From the NCBI RefSeq assembly GCF_009183415.1, contig NZ_WEHU01000003.1, forward strand, positions 124,001 through 188,000: a DNA stretch of 64,000 bases. Direction: 5' to 3'. The stretch is from Bacillus sp. B1-b2 (GTDB lineage Bacteria > Bacillota > Bacilli > Bacillales > Cytobacillaceae). Below, piece by piece: positions 8,848 to 16,906 of the stretch (position 1 is the stretch's first letter; each line of letters starts with the position of its first letter). Under the pieces are notes generated by a model. The model saw nothing but the letters and a program-made list of their open reading frames with translations, made no database searches and had not been told where the DNA came from. Position numbers and translations under genes: made by a program.

Positions 8848-9753
8848 TTAGACTAGAAATTGACTTAAGTAGTTTTTGCTGATTTTTATAGAATCTTTTC
8901 TAGATTTAAGTGATTCTTCAAATGCTTTATCTTCTACTTCAATAACTGCATATCCGAAATAACCAATATCCGTTAATGCAGAAACATATTTGCCCCAATT
9001 TACATCCCCAAGGCCTGGTAGTTTTGGTGAGATATACTGAAGTGGAGTTGCCATGATCCCCACATCATCTAAACGTTCTTTGTAGACTTTAATATCTTTA
9101 AAATGAATATGAAAGATTCTTTCTTTGAACTCATAAATAGGTTTAATATAATCAATCTGTTGCCATACAAAGTGAGATGGATCGTAATTTAAACCAAAAT
9201 TCTTATTAGGAATTAATTCAAACACTTTACGGAAAGTAGCTGGTGTTGTCATTAAATTTTGTCCACCTGGCCATTCATCATTTGTAAATAACATAGGACA
9301 ATTTTCTATTGCGATCTTTACACCCAATTCTTCTGCATAATCAACAATTGGCTTCCACACTTTAGTCATTATTTGCAAATTTTCATCAATTGTCTTGTTT
9401 TGGTCCCTTCCAATAAAAGTAGTAACCATATTTACATCTAATATTTTTGCTGCTTCAATACATTTTTTTATATGCTCTACATAATAATTACTTTTCTCTT
9501 TATCTGCATCTAAAGCATTTGGATAATAAGCAATAGCTGAGATTTTCACTCCTTTTTCTTCTGTATAATTTTTTACATAATTAACATCTAATTGTTCTAC
9601 ATCAATATGAGTAATACCAGCATACTTTCTAAGAGCCTTCCCTTTCGGCCATGCACATAATTCTACACATGTAAAACCGTTCTCAGATGCATAATCAATT
9701 ACTTCTTCAAATGTACATCCATCTAAAATGGCACTATTAAAACCTATCTTCAT
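8848..9753 (-). CDS. Sugar phosphate isomerase/epimerase family protein
   Basis: This 301-residue xylose-isomerase-like TIM barrel carries the usual metal and substrate motifs: IAIENCP (about residue 150), LNYDPSHF (about 190), HIHFKD (about 217), GLGDVNW (about 250) and VIEVED (about 270). Members act on keto-sugars or inositol-type intermediates, for example as 3-dehydro-sugar epimerases paired with Gfo/Idh/MocA dehydrogenases. It is the first gene of a unit with dehydrogenase copy 2, so a role in handling a 3-oxo-sugar is likely. It lacks a neighbouring small subunit, which argues against it being a second deglycosidase alpha subunit. The start is preceded by AAGGAG. Confidence 0.82.
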   Translation of the reverse strand: MKIGFNSAILDGCTFEEVIDYASENGFTCVELCAWPKGKALRKYAGITHIDVEQLDVNYVKNYTEEKGVKISAIAYYPNALDADKEKSNYYVEHIKKCIEAAKILDVNMVTTFIGRDQNKTIDENLQIMTKVWKPIVDYAEELGVKIAIENCPMLFTNDEWPGGQNLMTTPATFRKVFELIPNKNFGLNYDPSHFVWQQIDYIKPIYEFKERIFHIHFKDIKVYKERLDDVGIMATPLQYISPKLPGLGDVNWGKYVSALTDIGYFGYAVIEVEDKAFEESLKSRKDSIKISKNYLSQFLV

Positions 9754-9783
9754 TTAGTATCACTCCTTCTTATAGGAACTATA

Positions 9784-9797
9784 TTTAACCGCTTACA
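9784..9797. promoter_or_regulatory. cre-like box upstream of the 9753-7673 unit
   Basis: On the minus strand the sequence reads TTGTAAGCGGTTAA, which fits the TGNAANCG half of the cre consensus but lacks the last conserved C. It is 31 bases upstream of the start codon. Confidence 0.45.
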
Positions 9798-10004
9798 ATA
9801 ATAGTTTACATGTAATAAAATATGGTGCCATTTTCATAATTGTCTTTTAATCAAAGGTATTTTCACCATTTTTTTCATATTACTTTTTTAATTGTTTGAT
9901 AGATTAAGAATAACCTATTTATTATTAATCTTTCTATTTTCCCCATCCATTTCCCTTAATAAAATAACCCGTTGTTGTGCCTGTAGCATCTATATCTATA
10001 AAAA

Positions 10005-10472
10005 TTATCTACCATTCATTAGTAGTTGAATCCCTCTTAGTAAAGCTTCTTGCTTTACCAATTCTCTATTACGGTCTTCTTGAACTATGTTTCGCCATTC
10101 CATATTGCCATCATTTAAGGATTTCACTAGTATTTCAGCAGTACCCATATTTGTAGCCATCGGTATTTTAAACACATCTGAAAGTCTTTGAAGCTCATTT
10201 ATGTCTGGTTCATGTGCTTTGGCTGTTAACGGATCCCGGAAAAATATAATCATATCTATTTCATTTCTCCCTACTAGTCCTCCAATTTCCTGATAGCCTC
10301 CTAGCGGACCAGGTAGAACACATTTTACATTTAATTTTGTTTTTTCTCTGATTTGCTCACCAGTTGTTTTTGTAGAAATTAGACTATGATTCTGTAAAAA
10401 ATGTTTATATGCAAAGGTAAAATTCACCATCTCTTTCTTTTGGCTATCATGTGCAATCATGGCTATATTCAC
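10005..10472 (-). CDS. Methylglyoxal-synthase-like protein lacking the catalytic Asp
   Basis: This 155-residue protein aligns throughout with methylglyoxal synthase (dihydroxyacetone phosphate to methylglyoxal). It has the AHD motif near the N terminus, TTGEQI, the RDPLTAKAHEPD segment and the MATNMGTAEIL phosphate-binding stretch. The family hallmark GPxGGDQQ, which holds the catalytic Asp (Asp71 in E. coli), reads GPLGGYQE here. A TAT codon replaces the expected GAT, a one-base change. The protein is therefore probably not a normal MgsA; it may be inactive, altered in function, or a binding protein. A GTG start at 10472 is preferred because GGAGGG lies 6 bases upstream. It stands alone between sugar-catabolism genes, and whether the cell has a normal mgsA elsewhere is unknown. 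Confidence 0.8.
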   Translation of the reverse strand: MNIAMIAHDSQKKEMVNFTFAYKHFLQNHSLISTKTTGEQIREKTKLNVKCVLPGPLGGYQEIGGLVGRNEIDMIIFFRDPLTAKAHEPDINELQRLSDVFKIPMATNMGTAEILVKSLNDGNMEWRNIVQEDRNRELVKQEALLRGIQLLMNGR

Positions 10473-10557
10473 GATAATCCCTCCCAGCACTTAACTTGTG
10501 AAAATTAAAATAAATAATACTTTGACATATATAATGAACGAAATTTAAAACGTCAAT

Positions 10558-11604
10558 TTACTCAAACAAAATTGCTTCTCCTGTTTGCGAAGACTTTCTT
10601 ACTGCTTCCATTAATGATAATACTTTTCTTACTTCAGGGATTTTGACTAATACTTCCGCTTTTCCATTAATCACATCATCAAAATTTCTATAGAAATCTG
10701 TCCAATCAGAATGAATGACTGGAAGTGGCTCTGTTACAATGCCTCCAGGGGGAACTGGTGCAAATTGTCTTGTGGGACCAGCTTCTGTTTCCGTAATCTG
10801 TGGTGGAAGTTTTTCTAACATTTTTCCTGTTCTATAAATATCGCCGTCACATGCGAAGGATTTGACAATCATGGTACCTTTATCTCCGCCTACTAGCCAT
10901 CTTGGTTGATAGTTTAATATATAAGTGGATAATTCTATATGTGCGGTAATCCCATTATCCATTTTCATCATAATTTTGAAGTAGTCATCTACTTCTTCAT
11001 GTAGTACATTTTTAACATCTGCATAAATGGATGTAACTTTTGCAGTTGGCATCATAAATAATATCTGGTCAATTAGATGTACGCCCCAATCATATATCAT
11101 ACCTCCGCCATATTTTTTATAAATATGCCATTCATGCATATAGCCGTTTCCTGAATGTAGCTTAGATTCAATGGTGAAGATATTACCAAGCATCTCTTCT
11201 TCAAATGCTTTCTTTACTAGTAGCATATCTTTATCCCATCTTCTATTTTGATGACAAGTAAAAAATACCCCCGCTTCTTTACAAGAATGATCCATTTCAT
11301 CTAACTCTTGTACATTTAATGCAGCTGGCTTTTCAGTAATCACATGCTTACCTGCTCTTGCTGATAATACGCACATTTCTTTATGCAAGTGGTTAGGTAC
11401 TGTTAAGATAACTGTATTAATTTCTGGGTCAGTCACTAGTTCTTCAGCTGTTTTGTATAATTTAAACCCCATTTCAATGGCTTCTGTTTGTTTTTTTTCC
11501 TCAATGTCACAAACAGCAACTATCTCGACACCTGCTCTAGGAGCATTTTGAGCATGCCATTTTCCCATACCTCCAAAGCCGATTACACCCAATTTGATTT
11601 TCAT
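10558..11604 (-). CDS. Gfo/Idh/MocA family oxidoreductase
   Basis: This 348-residue dehydrogenase has the N-terminal Rossmann motif GVIGFGGMGKWHAQN (residues about 7-21), the TEKPAAL motif near residue 93 and the catalytic GGGMIYDWGVHLIDQ segment (about 167-181) with Asp and His. It diverges clearly from the two near-identical copies upstream in the island, so it is a separate paralogue with another substrate. The C-terminal beta-sheet domain is complete. The start is backed by AAGGAG. It lies 74 bases from the next dehydrogenase gene (start-proximal neighbour 11679-12755), so the two may be cotranscribed. The substrate is unknown; a sugar or inositol derivative is likely. Confidence 0.85.
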   Translation of the reverse strand: MKIKLGVIGFGGMGKWHAQNAPRAGVEIVAVCDIEEKKQTEAIEMGFKLYKTAEELVTDPEINTVILTVPNHLHKEMCVLSARAGKHVITEKPAALNVQELDEMDHSCKEAGVFFTCHQNRRWDKDMLLVKKAFEEEMLGNIFTIESKLHSGNGYMHEWHIYKKYGGGMIYDWGVHLIDQILFMMPTAKVTSIYADVKNVLHEEVDDYFKIMMKMDNGITAHIELSTYILNYQPRWLVGGDKGTMIVKSFACDGDIYRTGKMLEKLPPQITETEAGPTRQFAPVPPGGIVTEPLPVIHSDWTDFYRNFDDVINGKAEVLVKIPEVRKVLSLMEAVRKSSQTGEAILFE

Positions 11605-11678
11605 AGACTATATCTCTCCTTTTATATCGTTCATTTCATCCTCTATTTATTATTCTCACTATGAACCTACTAGTTATT

Positions 11679-12755
11679 TTAAGATAATAGCCTTACTATA
11701 TTTTTATTGAAAAATACTGGTTCTTGGCTTTCAGCTGCTTGATAGAAAGTATCAATGATATTCATGAGATACAATCCATGTTCAGCAGGAGCTAGTACAT
11801 CTTTGTTATTTTCAATAGCATGGATAAAATGTTCAAACTCACTTAAAAATTTTATATTGTCATTTAAAACTGGTATTACGTCTACACAAGTATCTAGTAA
11901 CTCTGATTGAATTTTCAGCTTTCCATTGACAAGGTTTGCTCCACCTTTTGTTCCTAAAACCTCAACAAAAGTACGTTCTTCTTCCCTATTTGAAGCCCAA
12001 CTAAATTCGAAATGAACAGTAGAACCATTTTCTAGGCCCAGGAAACCAGTTGCGCTATCCTCCACATTGAAGATTCCATTGGGTTTCCCTTTATAACCAT
12101 TACGATTTCTTGTAGTGGTATGAGCGAAATTCTGATAAGTTGCACCTGTAATATACTTTGGTTCAGGCATTCCCATAAAATATAGCGCTAAATCCAGATA
12201 ATGGGCACCAAGGTCTATTAATACGCCGCCACCTGCAACCTCTTTGTTTGTAAACCAAGTTCCTCTTCCCGGAATTCCACTACGTCTCACCCAGCCTGTA
12301 TTAATTTTGTAAATAGATCCGAAGTAACCTGTATCAATTAAGTTCTTTAAATAAATAGCAGCATTTGTAAATCGATTGTTTAATCCAACCATTACTAATT
12401 TCCCTGATGCATTTTTAGCATCAACGATTCTTTGTGCTTCTAAAGAGTTGATAGCAAGCGGTTTTTCACAATGAACATTTACTCCATGGCGAAGGGCATA
12501 AATCGTGATTTCTGCATGAAGGGAATTTGGCGTTGTAACACTAACAATATCTAATCTCTCTTCATTTATCATATCTTGGTAGTTCTTATATACTTTTCCA
12601 ATATTAAATTTTTCAGCTACCTTCTCTGCTTGTTCTATGTTAATATCACTAATTGCCACAAGATCTACATTACTTAACTGTGCGTAATTACTTAGATGCT
12701 TCTTTACCGCATTATTTCCTGCACCAATCAATCCATATCTTAATTTTCTAAGCAT
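11679..12755 (-). CDS. Gfo/Idh/MocA family oxidoreductase
   Basis: This 358-residue protein has the Rossmann motif YGLIGAGNNAVKKH (residues about 7-20), HCEKPLAI near residue 96 and the catalytic GGGVLIDLGAHYLDLALYFMG stretch in shortened form (GGGVLIDLGAHYLD) with Asp and His. It resembles the DgpA-like pair in its trinucleotide-binding and catalytic regions more than the 10558-11604 protein does. It follows a TIM-barrel epimerase-type gene by 15 bases, which suggests an operon in which a dehydrogenase and an epimerase act in series. The start has GAGGAGAG 7 bases upstream. The substrate is not predictable. Confidence 0.85.
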   Translation of the reverse strand: MLRKLRYGLIGAGNNAVKKHLSNYAQLSNVDLVAISDINIEQAEKVAEKFNIGKVYKNYQDMINEERLDIVSVTTPNSLHAEITIYALRHGVNVHCEKPLAINSLEAQRIVDAKNASGKLVMVGLNNRFTNAAIYLKNLIDTGYFGSIYKINTGWVRRSGIPGRGTWFTNKEVAGGGVLIDLGAHYLDLALYFMGMPEPKYITGATYQNFAHTTTRNRNGYKGKPNGIFNVEDSATGFLGLENGSTVHFEFSWASNREEERTFVEVLGTKGGANLVNGKLKIQSELLDTCVDVIPVLNDNIKFLSEFEHFIHAIENNKDVLAPAEHGLYLMNIIDTFYQAAESQEPVFFNKNIVRLLS

Positions 12756-12770
12756 CCTAGATCTCTCCTC

Positions 12771-13562
12771 TTAATCTCTTAATAAGATTTGATTCATATA
12801 ATTGATTGTGTACAATGTACCTTTTCGTTCCAACTCTCCCTTATAAACTGTCGAATGCGGCTCTATACTTAGTCCACCTGTATAGCCTTTCAGTCGAAGA
12901 AGAGAAACAAAAGATGCCCAGTCTGTTTGATCAAGTCCAGCAGGTGGGTCATCCACTCTTACTCCATTCACCATTAAAGAACCTTTTAAGTGAACATGTT
13001 CAAATCTATGTCCCCAATCAAGTGTTTCTTGTAAGTAATCACCACCATCATAGTAACTATGGGACGGATCATATTTGATTCCTAAATCTGCTAAATGTCC
13101 ATGAATCATTTCCCATGCTTTGGCATGATGAACAAAATTTTCTTTTCTACAATTTACAGAAGAAATCTTCACACCTTTAGGCTTTCCATACTCAATCAGA
13201 CGTGAATAAAACTCAATAGCTGCACAACAATTTGCATAGTAAGATAACTCTTCTATATAATTGCAACCAGCTACAAAATTGTTACACCCTAATTCACTCG
13301 CAACATCTATGAGCTTAAAACAATTCTCTAATTCCTCTTTTATTACTTCTCCTGATTGATTAATACGATGTGATTTCCATCTACCAATAGACCCTATTTC
13401 AACAACATATTCCTCTTTCCATTTCCGTAAACACCGTCTATTTTCATAGAATTTTTCTACATTGTCTCCTTCATTTACACATAGTTCTATAAAATCTAAT
13501 CCCATCGTTTTCGCTTTTTGAAAATTCTCTTCCAATGGTTTTGCAATTATACCAAGTTTCAT
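12771..13562 (-). CDS. Sugar phosphate isomerase/epimerase family protein
   Basis: This 263-residue TIM-barrel protein of the xylose-isomerase-like superfamily opens with MKLGIIAKPLEENF. It carries the C-terminal metal motifs GIKYDPSHSYYDGG (about 165-178), FEHVHLKGS (about 187) and GGLSIEPHS (about 232). It is the first gene of the unit that continues with the dehydrogenase 15 bases downstream. By analogy with YcjR/YcjS-type pairs it may epimerise or isomerise the keto-sugar formed by the dehydrogenase. AAGGAG precedes the start. The reading frame is somewhat short for the family but the barrel motifs are in the right order. Confidence 0.8.
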   Translation of the reverse strand: MKLGIIAKPLEENFQKAKTMGLDFIELCVNEGDNVEKFYENRRCLRKWKEEYVVEIGSIGRWKSHRINQSGEVIKEELENCFKLIDVASELGCNNFVAGCNYIEELSYYANCCAAIEFYSRLIEYGKPKGVKISSVNCRKENFVHHAKAWEMIHGHLADLGIKYDPSHSYYDGGDYLQETLDWGHRFEHVHLKGSLMVNGVRVDDPPAGLDQTDWASFVSLLRLKGYTGGLSIEPHSTVYKGELERKGTLYTINYMNQILLRD

Positions 13563-13706
13563 ACAAACTCCTTCTTTCTTCTAAATAAAAATATTTCATC
13601 ACTATTAAGAACTTTATACTCTTATTTTAGATTTATTTTCTCTTACTTTCTCTCATCTTCTTAACTAAGTTAATTCGTTTTTTATTCAAAATGTTTCTTC
13701 CAAAAA

Positions 13707-13749
13707 CAAAAGAGATTAAAAATTAACAGGTAATTTTTAATCTCTTTTA
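13707..13749 (-). terminator. Hairpin terminator overlapping the end of the TusA-like fragment
   Basis: The stem AAAGAGATTAAAAATTA / TAATTTTTAATCTCTTT with a short loop lies at the stop codon of the truncated TusA-like frame. The stem reads through the last codons of that frame, which suggests that the frame was joined to this terminator by a deletion. Confidence 0.75.
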
Positions 13750-13883
13750 GTCAGCCATAGCTTACTTATAGATATCTTTGATATTGATATATAGTACCCG
13801 AACTCTTTTTTGGTTTTAACAATGGGCATTGGACATGCTAAGCCTTTTGCATCTAAATTCATAATTGCTTTTAAGTTTTTCAT
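13737..13883 (-). pseudogene. Truncated TusA/SirA-like sulfurtransferase gene
   Basis: A 48-codon frame starts after a good GGAGG site. It encodes the hallmark N terminus of TusA-type sulfur carriers: residues 9-26 read NLDAKGLACPMPIVKTKK, with the active Cys17 in the CPxP box. After residue 27 the similarity stops, and the remaining 21 residues (rich in Ile and Ser) run into a terminator. A normal TusA domain has about 75 residues, so two thirds of the domain are missing. The palindrome at 13901-13916, of the kind used by persulfide-sensing CsoR/CstR repressors, fits a former sulfide-detoxification gene. A tiny functional peptide cannot be excluded. Confidence 0.65.
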
Positions 13884-13900
13884 TTTAAACCTCCACATTT

Positions 13901-13916
13901 ATACCCAACTGGGTAT
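13901..13916. promoter_or_regulatory. CsoR/CstR-like operator palindrome
   Basis: ATACCC-AACT-GGGTAT is a perfect palindrome with 6-bp arms, placed 17 bases upstream of the TusA-like start. G-tract palindromes of this form are bound by CsoR-family repressors, including the persulfide sensor CstR. No csoR/cstR gene is in the window. Confidence 0.5.
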
Positions 13917-14065
13917 TTTTGAAATTAAAAATAATTTATTCTACTTTCCTTCGAAATTGTGTGGCACGACCACTTCTTGAGTAGATAGTATTCTTAGTTG
14001 GGAAATAAAATTTCAAATGGACCAGTTTGAATTTCTTTACTTGAATTAACCCTTTTAACTCAATA

Positions 14066-14097
14066 AAAAATGCTGCATCAAGTCAGCAGCACTTAAA
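14066..14097 (-). terminator. Hairpin terminator downstream of the 14235-14645 gene
   Basis: TGCTGC-N9-GCAGCA with an A-run on the plus strand gives a U-run on the minus strand. It lies about 140 bases downstream of the membrane protein gene. Confidence 0.6.
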
Positions 14098-14234
14098 AGA
14101 ATTTCTTAAATTGTTGTGGGCGAATGAACTTATCTATTCCTATCTTTTTGGAAATCGTTTTTGAAGACATATCTCATTTGTGTAATGCTTATTCGATGTG
14201 GAGCCCGAATTGTAACGACAGTGCTTGTTGCCCA

Positions 14235-14645
14235 CTAATTAATTAAAATCACAAATACTAGCACCACGATTGATAATGCTATGATTATTGACAACCATCC
14301 AATCTTCACCCTACCTAATAAACGATCAATAATAAAGAAGAAGATAGCAGAACCTAGACCAAAGAACTGTAATACTGCTCCACAGCCGCAGTGTAATAAG
14401 AAGGAGACACTTTCACGGGGATAAACTCCTTTAACCATTTTCTTACTAAGCCAGTCACTAAAAAAGGAAGCAAGTATTCCGTATGTAATTACAATTATAA
14501 AATTTAAATAATATAAATTGAAATATAAATTGAAATATCGGTTCACTTCGAAGCCACCAAGTACTGAAAAGATCAATGCGAATAACAAACTACTAAGAAT
14601 AGCAGTTAAAATTTTTCTCTTTAAGATAGTAACGATTTTCCTCAC
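14235..14645 (-). CDS. Small four-segment membrane protein (UPF0715-like)
   Basis: This 136-residue protein has four strongly hydrophobic segments (about 13-32, 42-62, 84-106 and 116-135) separated by short charged loops. A Lys/Arg-rich N terminus predicts a cytoplasmic start. It resembles Bacillus UPF0715 membrane proteins in length and layout, from memory only. The N-terminal region contains a small internal duplication (YFNLYFNLYYLN), which is mirrored in the DNA as a repeated AAATATAAATTG unit. The start codon is GTG with only a weak GAG-type site. The gene stands alone. No function can be assigned. Confidence 0.6.
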   Translation of the reverse strand: MRKIVTILKRKILTAILSSLLFALIFSVLGGFEVNRYFNLYFNLYYLNFIIVITYGILASFFSDWLSKKMVKGVYPRESVSFLLHCGCGAVLQFFGLGSAIFFFIIDRLLGRVKIGWLSIIIALSIVVLVFVILIN

Positions 14646-14832
14646 CTCATTTTGTTGACACTATACCTTGAAAGTATCGATGTACTGTGGAGTAGTGGTT
14701 ATACAATAAAATCATAAATCAATTCAAGCCTTCACTAAATTTTCATAACATTGATTATTTTTAGGCTATGCTCCCACATACCAATATGTCCTGAGCTTAT
14801 GTGCCACCCCATAGTTGCTTATCGGTTTATGA

Positions 14833-14872
14833 AAAATGCTTGGCTAATTTCTAACCAAGCATCCTTTTTAGT
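14833..14872 (-). terminator. Hairpin terminator of the Bce-type transporter operon
   Basis: ATGCTTGG / CCAAGCAT stem with a 12-nt loop and flanking A-run lies 25-60 bases after the permease stop codon. Confidence 0.75.
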
Positions 14873-14896
14873 TCACTAATCAATAATTCATTATAA

Positions 14897-16906
14897 TTAA
14901 TGGTTATTTTTAACTATATTCTTAACTCCAACGTACGTTGCATAAAAATATGCACCATATATGATTACAAGGAAGAAAGAACTTACTATTATGCTTTGGT
15001 AGTGGAAGCTAAAAATTTCACTGACTGCTCTTATTCCAACTATTGAATGAATAATAGCAAGGCCTAAGGGCACCAAGAAATAGATTAAGCTTTGTTTTAG
15101 TATTGCTTTGTTTATTAATTTTTCAGGAACACCGATTTTCTTTAAAGACTTATATCGTTCCAAGCTATCACTAGCATCAGATAATTGTTGCAATGCCATA
15201 ACTGCTGCGCTAGTTATTATAAATATGAGACCTAAAAATAGACCAAGAAATACAATTAATGCTGCTGTACCATTTTCTCTATCGCTTATTTGGTCCTTTG
15301 TTTTTCCGATAACTAAAGATGGAGAGATATCTCTATATTTGTCTGTCAAAAAATCAGTAAATAAGTTAGAAAATTTCTCTTCCGATTTCTCAGAGTAATT
15401 CTCATCATATATCACATTAAAACTTGTGAACTCTAATTGTAGGCCACCATTAAAGTTATCAGGAATGATGAGATAGAAAAATTCATCACCTCCTGTGCTC
15501 TTTATATTCTCCTCTATAGGGGATTCATTCTTAATAGTGTATGCTTTGTCCTCTATATGGATGATATCTTCATTTTTCATATATTCAGGCAGAGCATTAT
15601 TCACCCGACCGTAATTGGATACAACTAAGACTTCATTCTCCTTTAAATCTATAGCCTCTTGTCCCTTAAGTTTAAGGATTGAATTATAATCCGATTTTTT
15701 TATCGCCGATATAGCTCCATCTAAATAATTTTGCTCTAAATCAATTAGCTCCTGACTACTTAAATACTTTGATAACAGGTCCTCTACAGTAAGATTAAGT
15801 TTGTATTCACTATAAAAGGAATGCTTCTCATAAGTTTCGAAATGAAAGTTTATTTCTTTTAAATATTCTTCTATATCATTCACCTTTGGGTCTTCGTTTT
15901 CATTATCAACAATGAGAAACGCTGAAGCATCAAAAGCTTTACTTCCCGCTGAATTTCTATCAATCGTTCCTTTCAAATCAAACGCAGTGAATAAAAGTGT
16001 AATCGTTAAAGTAAGCATAAGGCATATTAGAGTCATGGAGAGAAAGTTCGTATTAATCTTGTTGTTTAGCTGTCTTAATATAAATATATTTATATCCTTA
16101 AGATATATCCTTTTGATCTTTTGCACAACATGGATAAAGAAGCTAGAGAGACTGAAAAAGAATAACAGTGTTCCAATAACTCCCATCAGTACAGTGATGA
16201 GCAGTTCAGAGTCTTCAGCACGTAAACCAGTTTCTAATATTCTAGTATAAGCAGTTCCTAATAACCCCACAGCTAAAATAAATATAAGCACTGATACAAA
16301 AGCATTTTTAAGTTTAACTTCTTCATTTTTCTTTGCAGCATTTAGCATGTCGATCAGTTTGTATTTTGAAATAGTAAACTGATTGAAGATCATCACTAGA
16401 AGATAGATTATTCCAAAGTAAACAACTGATTTAATAACAGCATTTAATGAAATAATAAACTTATATTTGTTTAAATCAACCGACAAGATGTTTGCCACAA
16501 GGATCGAAAGACCTTGTGATACAACAATTCCGAGTATGATTCCTGCCACAAGGGACAGCACACCAATTAAAAGGGTTTCAAAAATCAAGATTTTTGAAAT
16601 TTTACTTTTTGACATTCCTAATGTCATATATATACCTAATTCTTTTTTTCGCTTTTTTATCAAGAATTTATTTGCGTAAATGATTAGGCCACCGAGAACA
16701 AAAGATACAAATACGGATGTTCCCGCTATAAGTTTATTTAGGGTTAACATAAAGTCAGCATCTTTATTCATTTCTAATATTGAATTCTGGGATTCAATCG
16801 AATTGAAACTGTAAAATATACATACTGCAAGGGTCAGTGTAAGGAAATAGATGGAATAATCCCTAAAGCTTCTTTTTACATTGTTAATTGCTATTTTAGA
16901 GAACAT
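14897..16906 (-). CDS. Bce-type ABC transporter permease (FtsX-like)
   Basis: This permease of about 669 residues belongs to the peptide-antibiotic detoxification (BceB/VraG) family. The layout is typical: ten membrane segments with FtsX-like blocks near residues 50-200 and 560-660, and a large extracellular domain of about 200 residues between segments 7 and 8 (roughly 330-540). That domain normally contacts the antibiotic-target complex and the partner kinase. The ATG at 16906 (MFSKIAINN) is chosen because GGAGG lies 11 bases upstream, and it overlaps the ATPase stop by 11 bases. Upstream in-frame codons sit on top of the Shine-Dalgarno sequence. Together with the ATPase and the kinase/regulator pair it should confer resistance to bacitracin- or lantibiotic-like peptides. 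Confidence 0.88.
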   Translation of the reverse strand: MFSKIAINNVKRSFRDYSIYFLTLTLAVCIFYSFNSIESQNSILEMNKDADFMLTLNKLIAGTSVFVSFVLGGLIIYANKFLIKKRKKELGIYMTLGMSKSKISKILIFETLLIGVLSLVAGIILGIVVSQGLSILVANILSVDLNKYKFIISLNAVIKSVVYFGIIYLLVMIFNQFTISKYKLIDMLNAAKKNEEVKLKNAFVSVLIFILAVGLLGTAYTRILETGLRAEDSELLITVLMGVIGTLLFFFSLSSFFIHVVQKIKRIYLKDINIFILRQLNNKINTNFLSMTLICLMLTLTITLLFTAFDLKGTIDRNSAGSKAFDASAFLIVDNENEDPKVNDIEEYLKEINFHFETYEKHSFYSEYKLNLTVEDLLSKYLSSQELIDLEQNYLDGAISAIKKSDYNSILKLKGQEAIDLKENEVLVVSNYGRVNNALPEYMKNEDIIHIEDKAYTIKNESPIEENIKSTGGDEFFYLIIPDNFNGGLQLEFTSFNVIYDENYSEKSEEKFSNLFTDFLTDKYRDISPSLVIGKTKDQISDRENGTAALIVFLGLFLGLIFIITSAAVMALQQLSDASDSLERYKSLKKIGVPEKLINKAILKQSLIYFLVPLGLAIIHSIVGIRAVSEIFSFHYQSIIVSSFFLVIIYGAYFYATYVGVKNIVKNNH

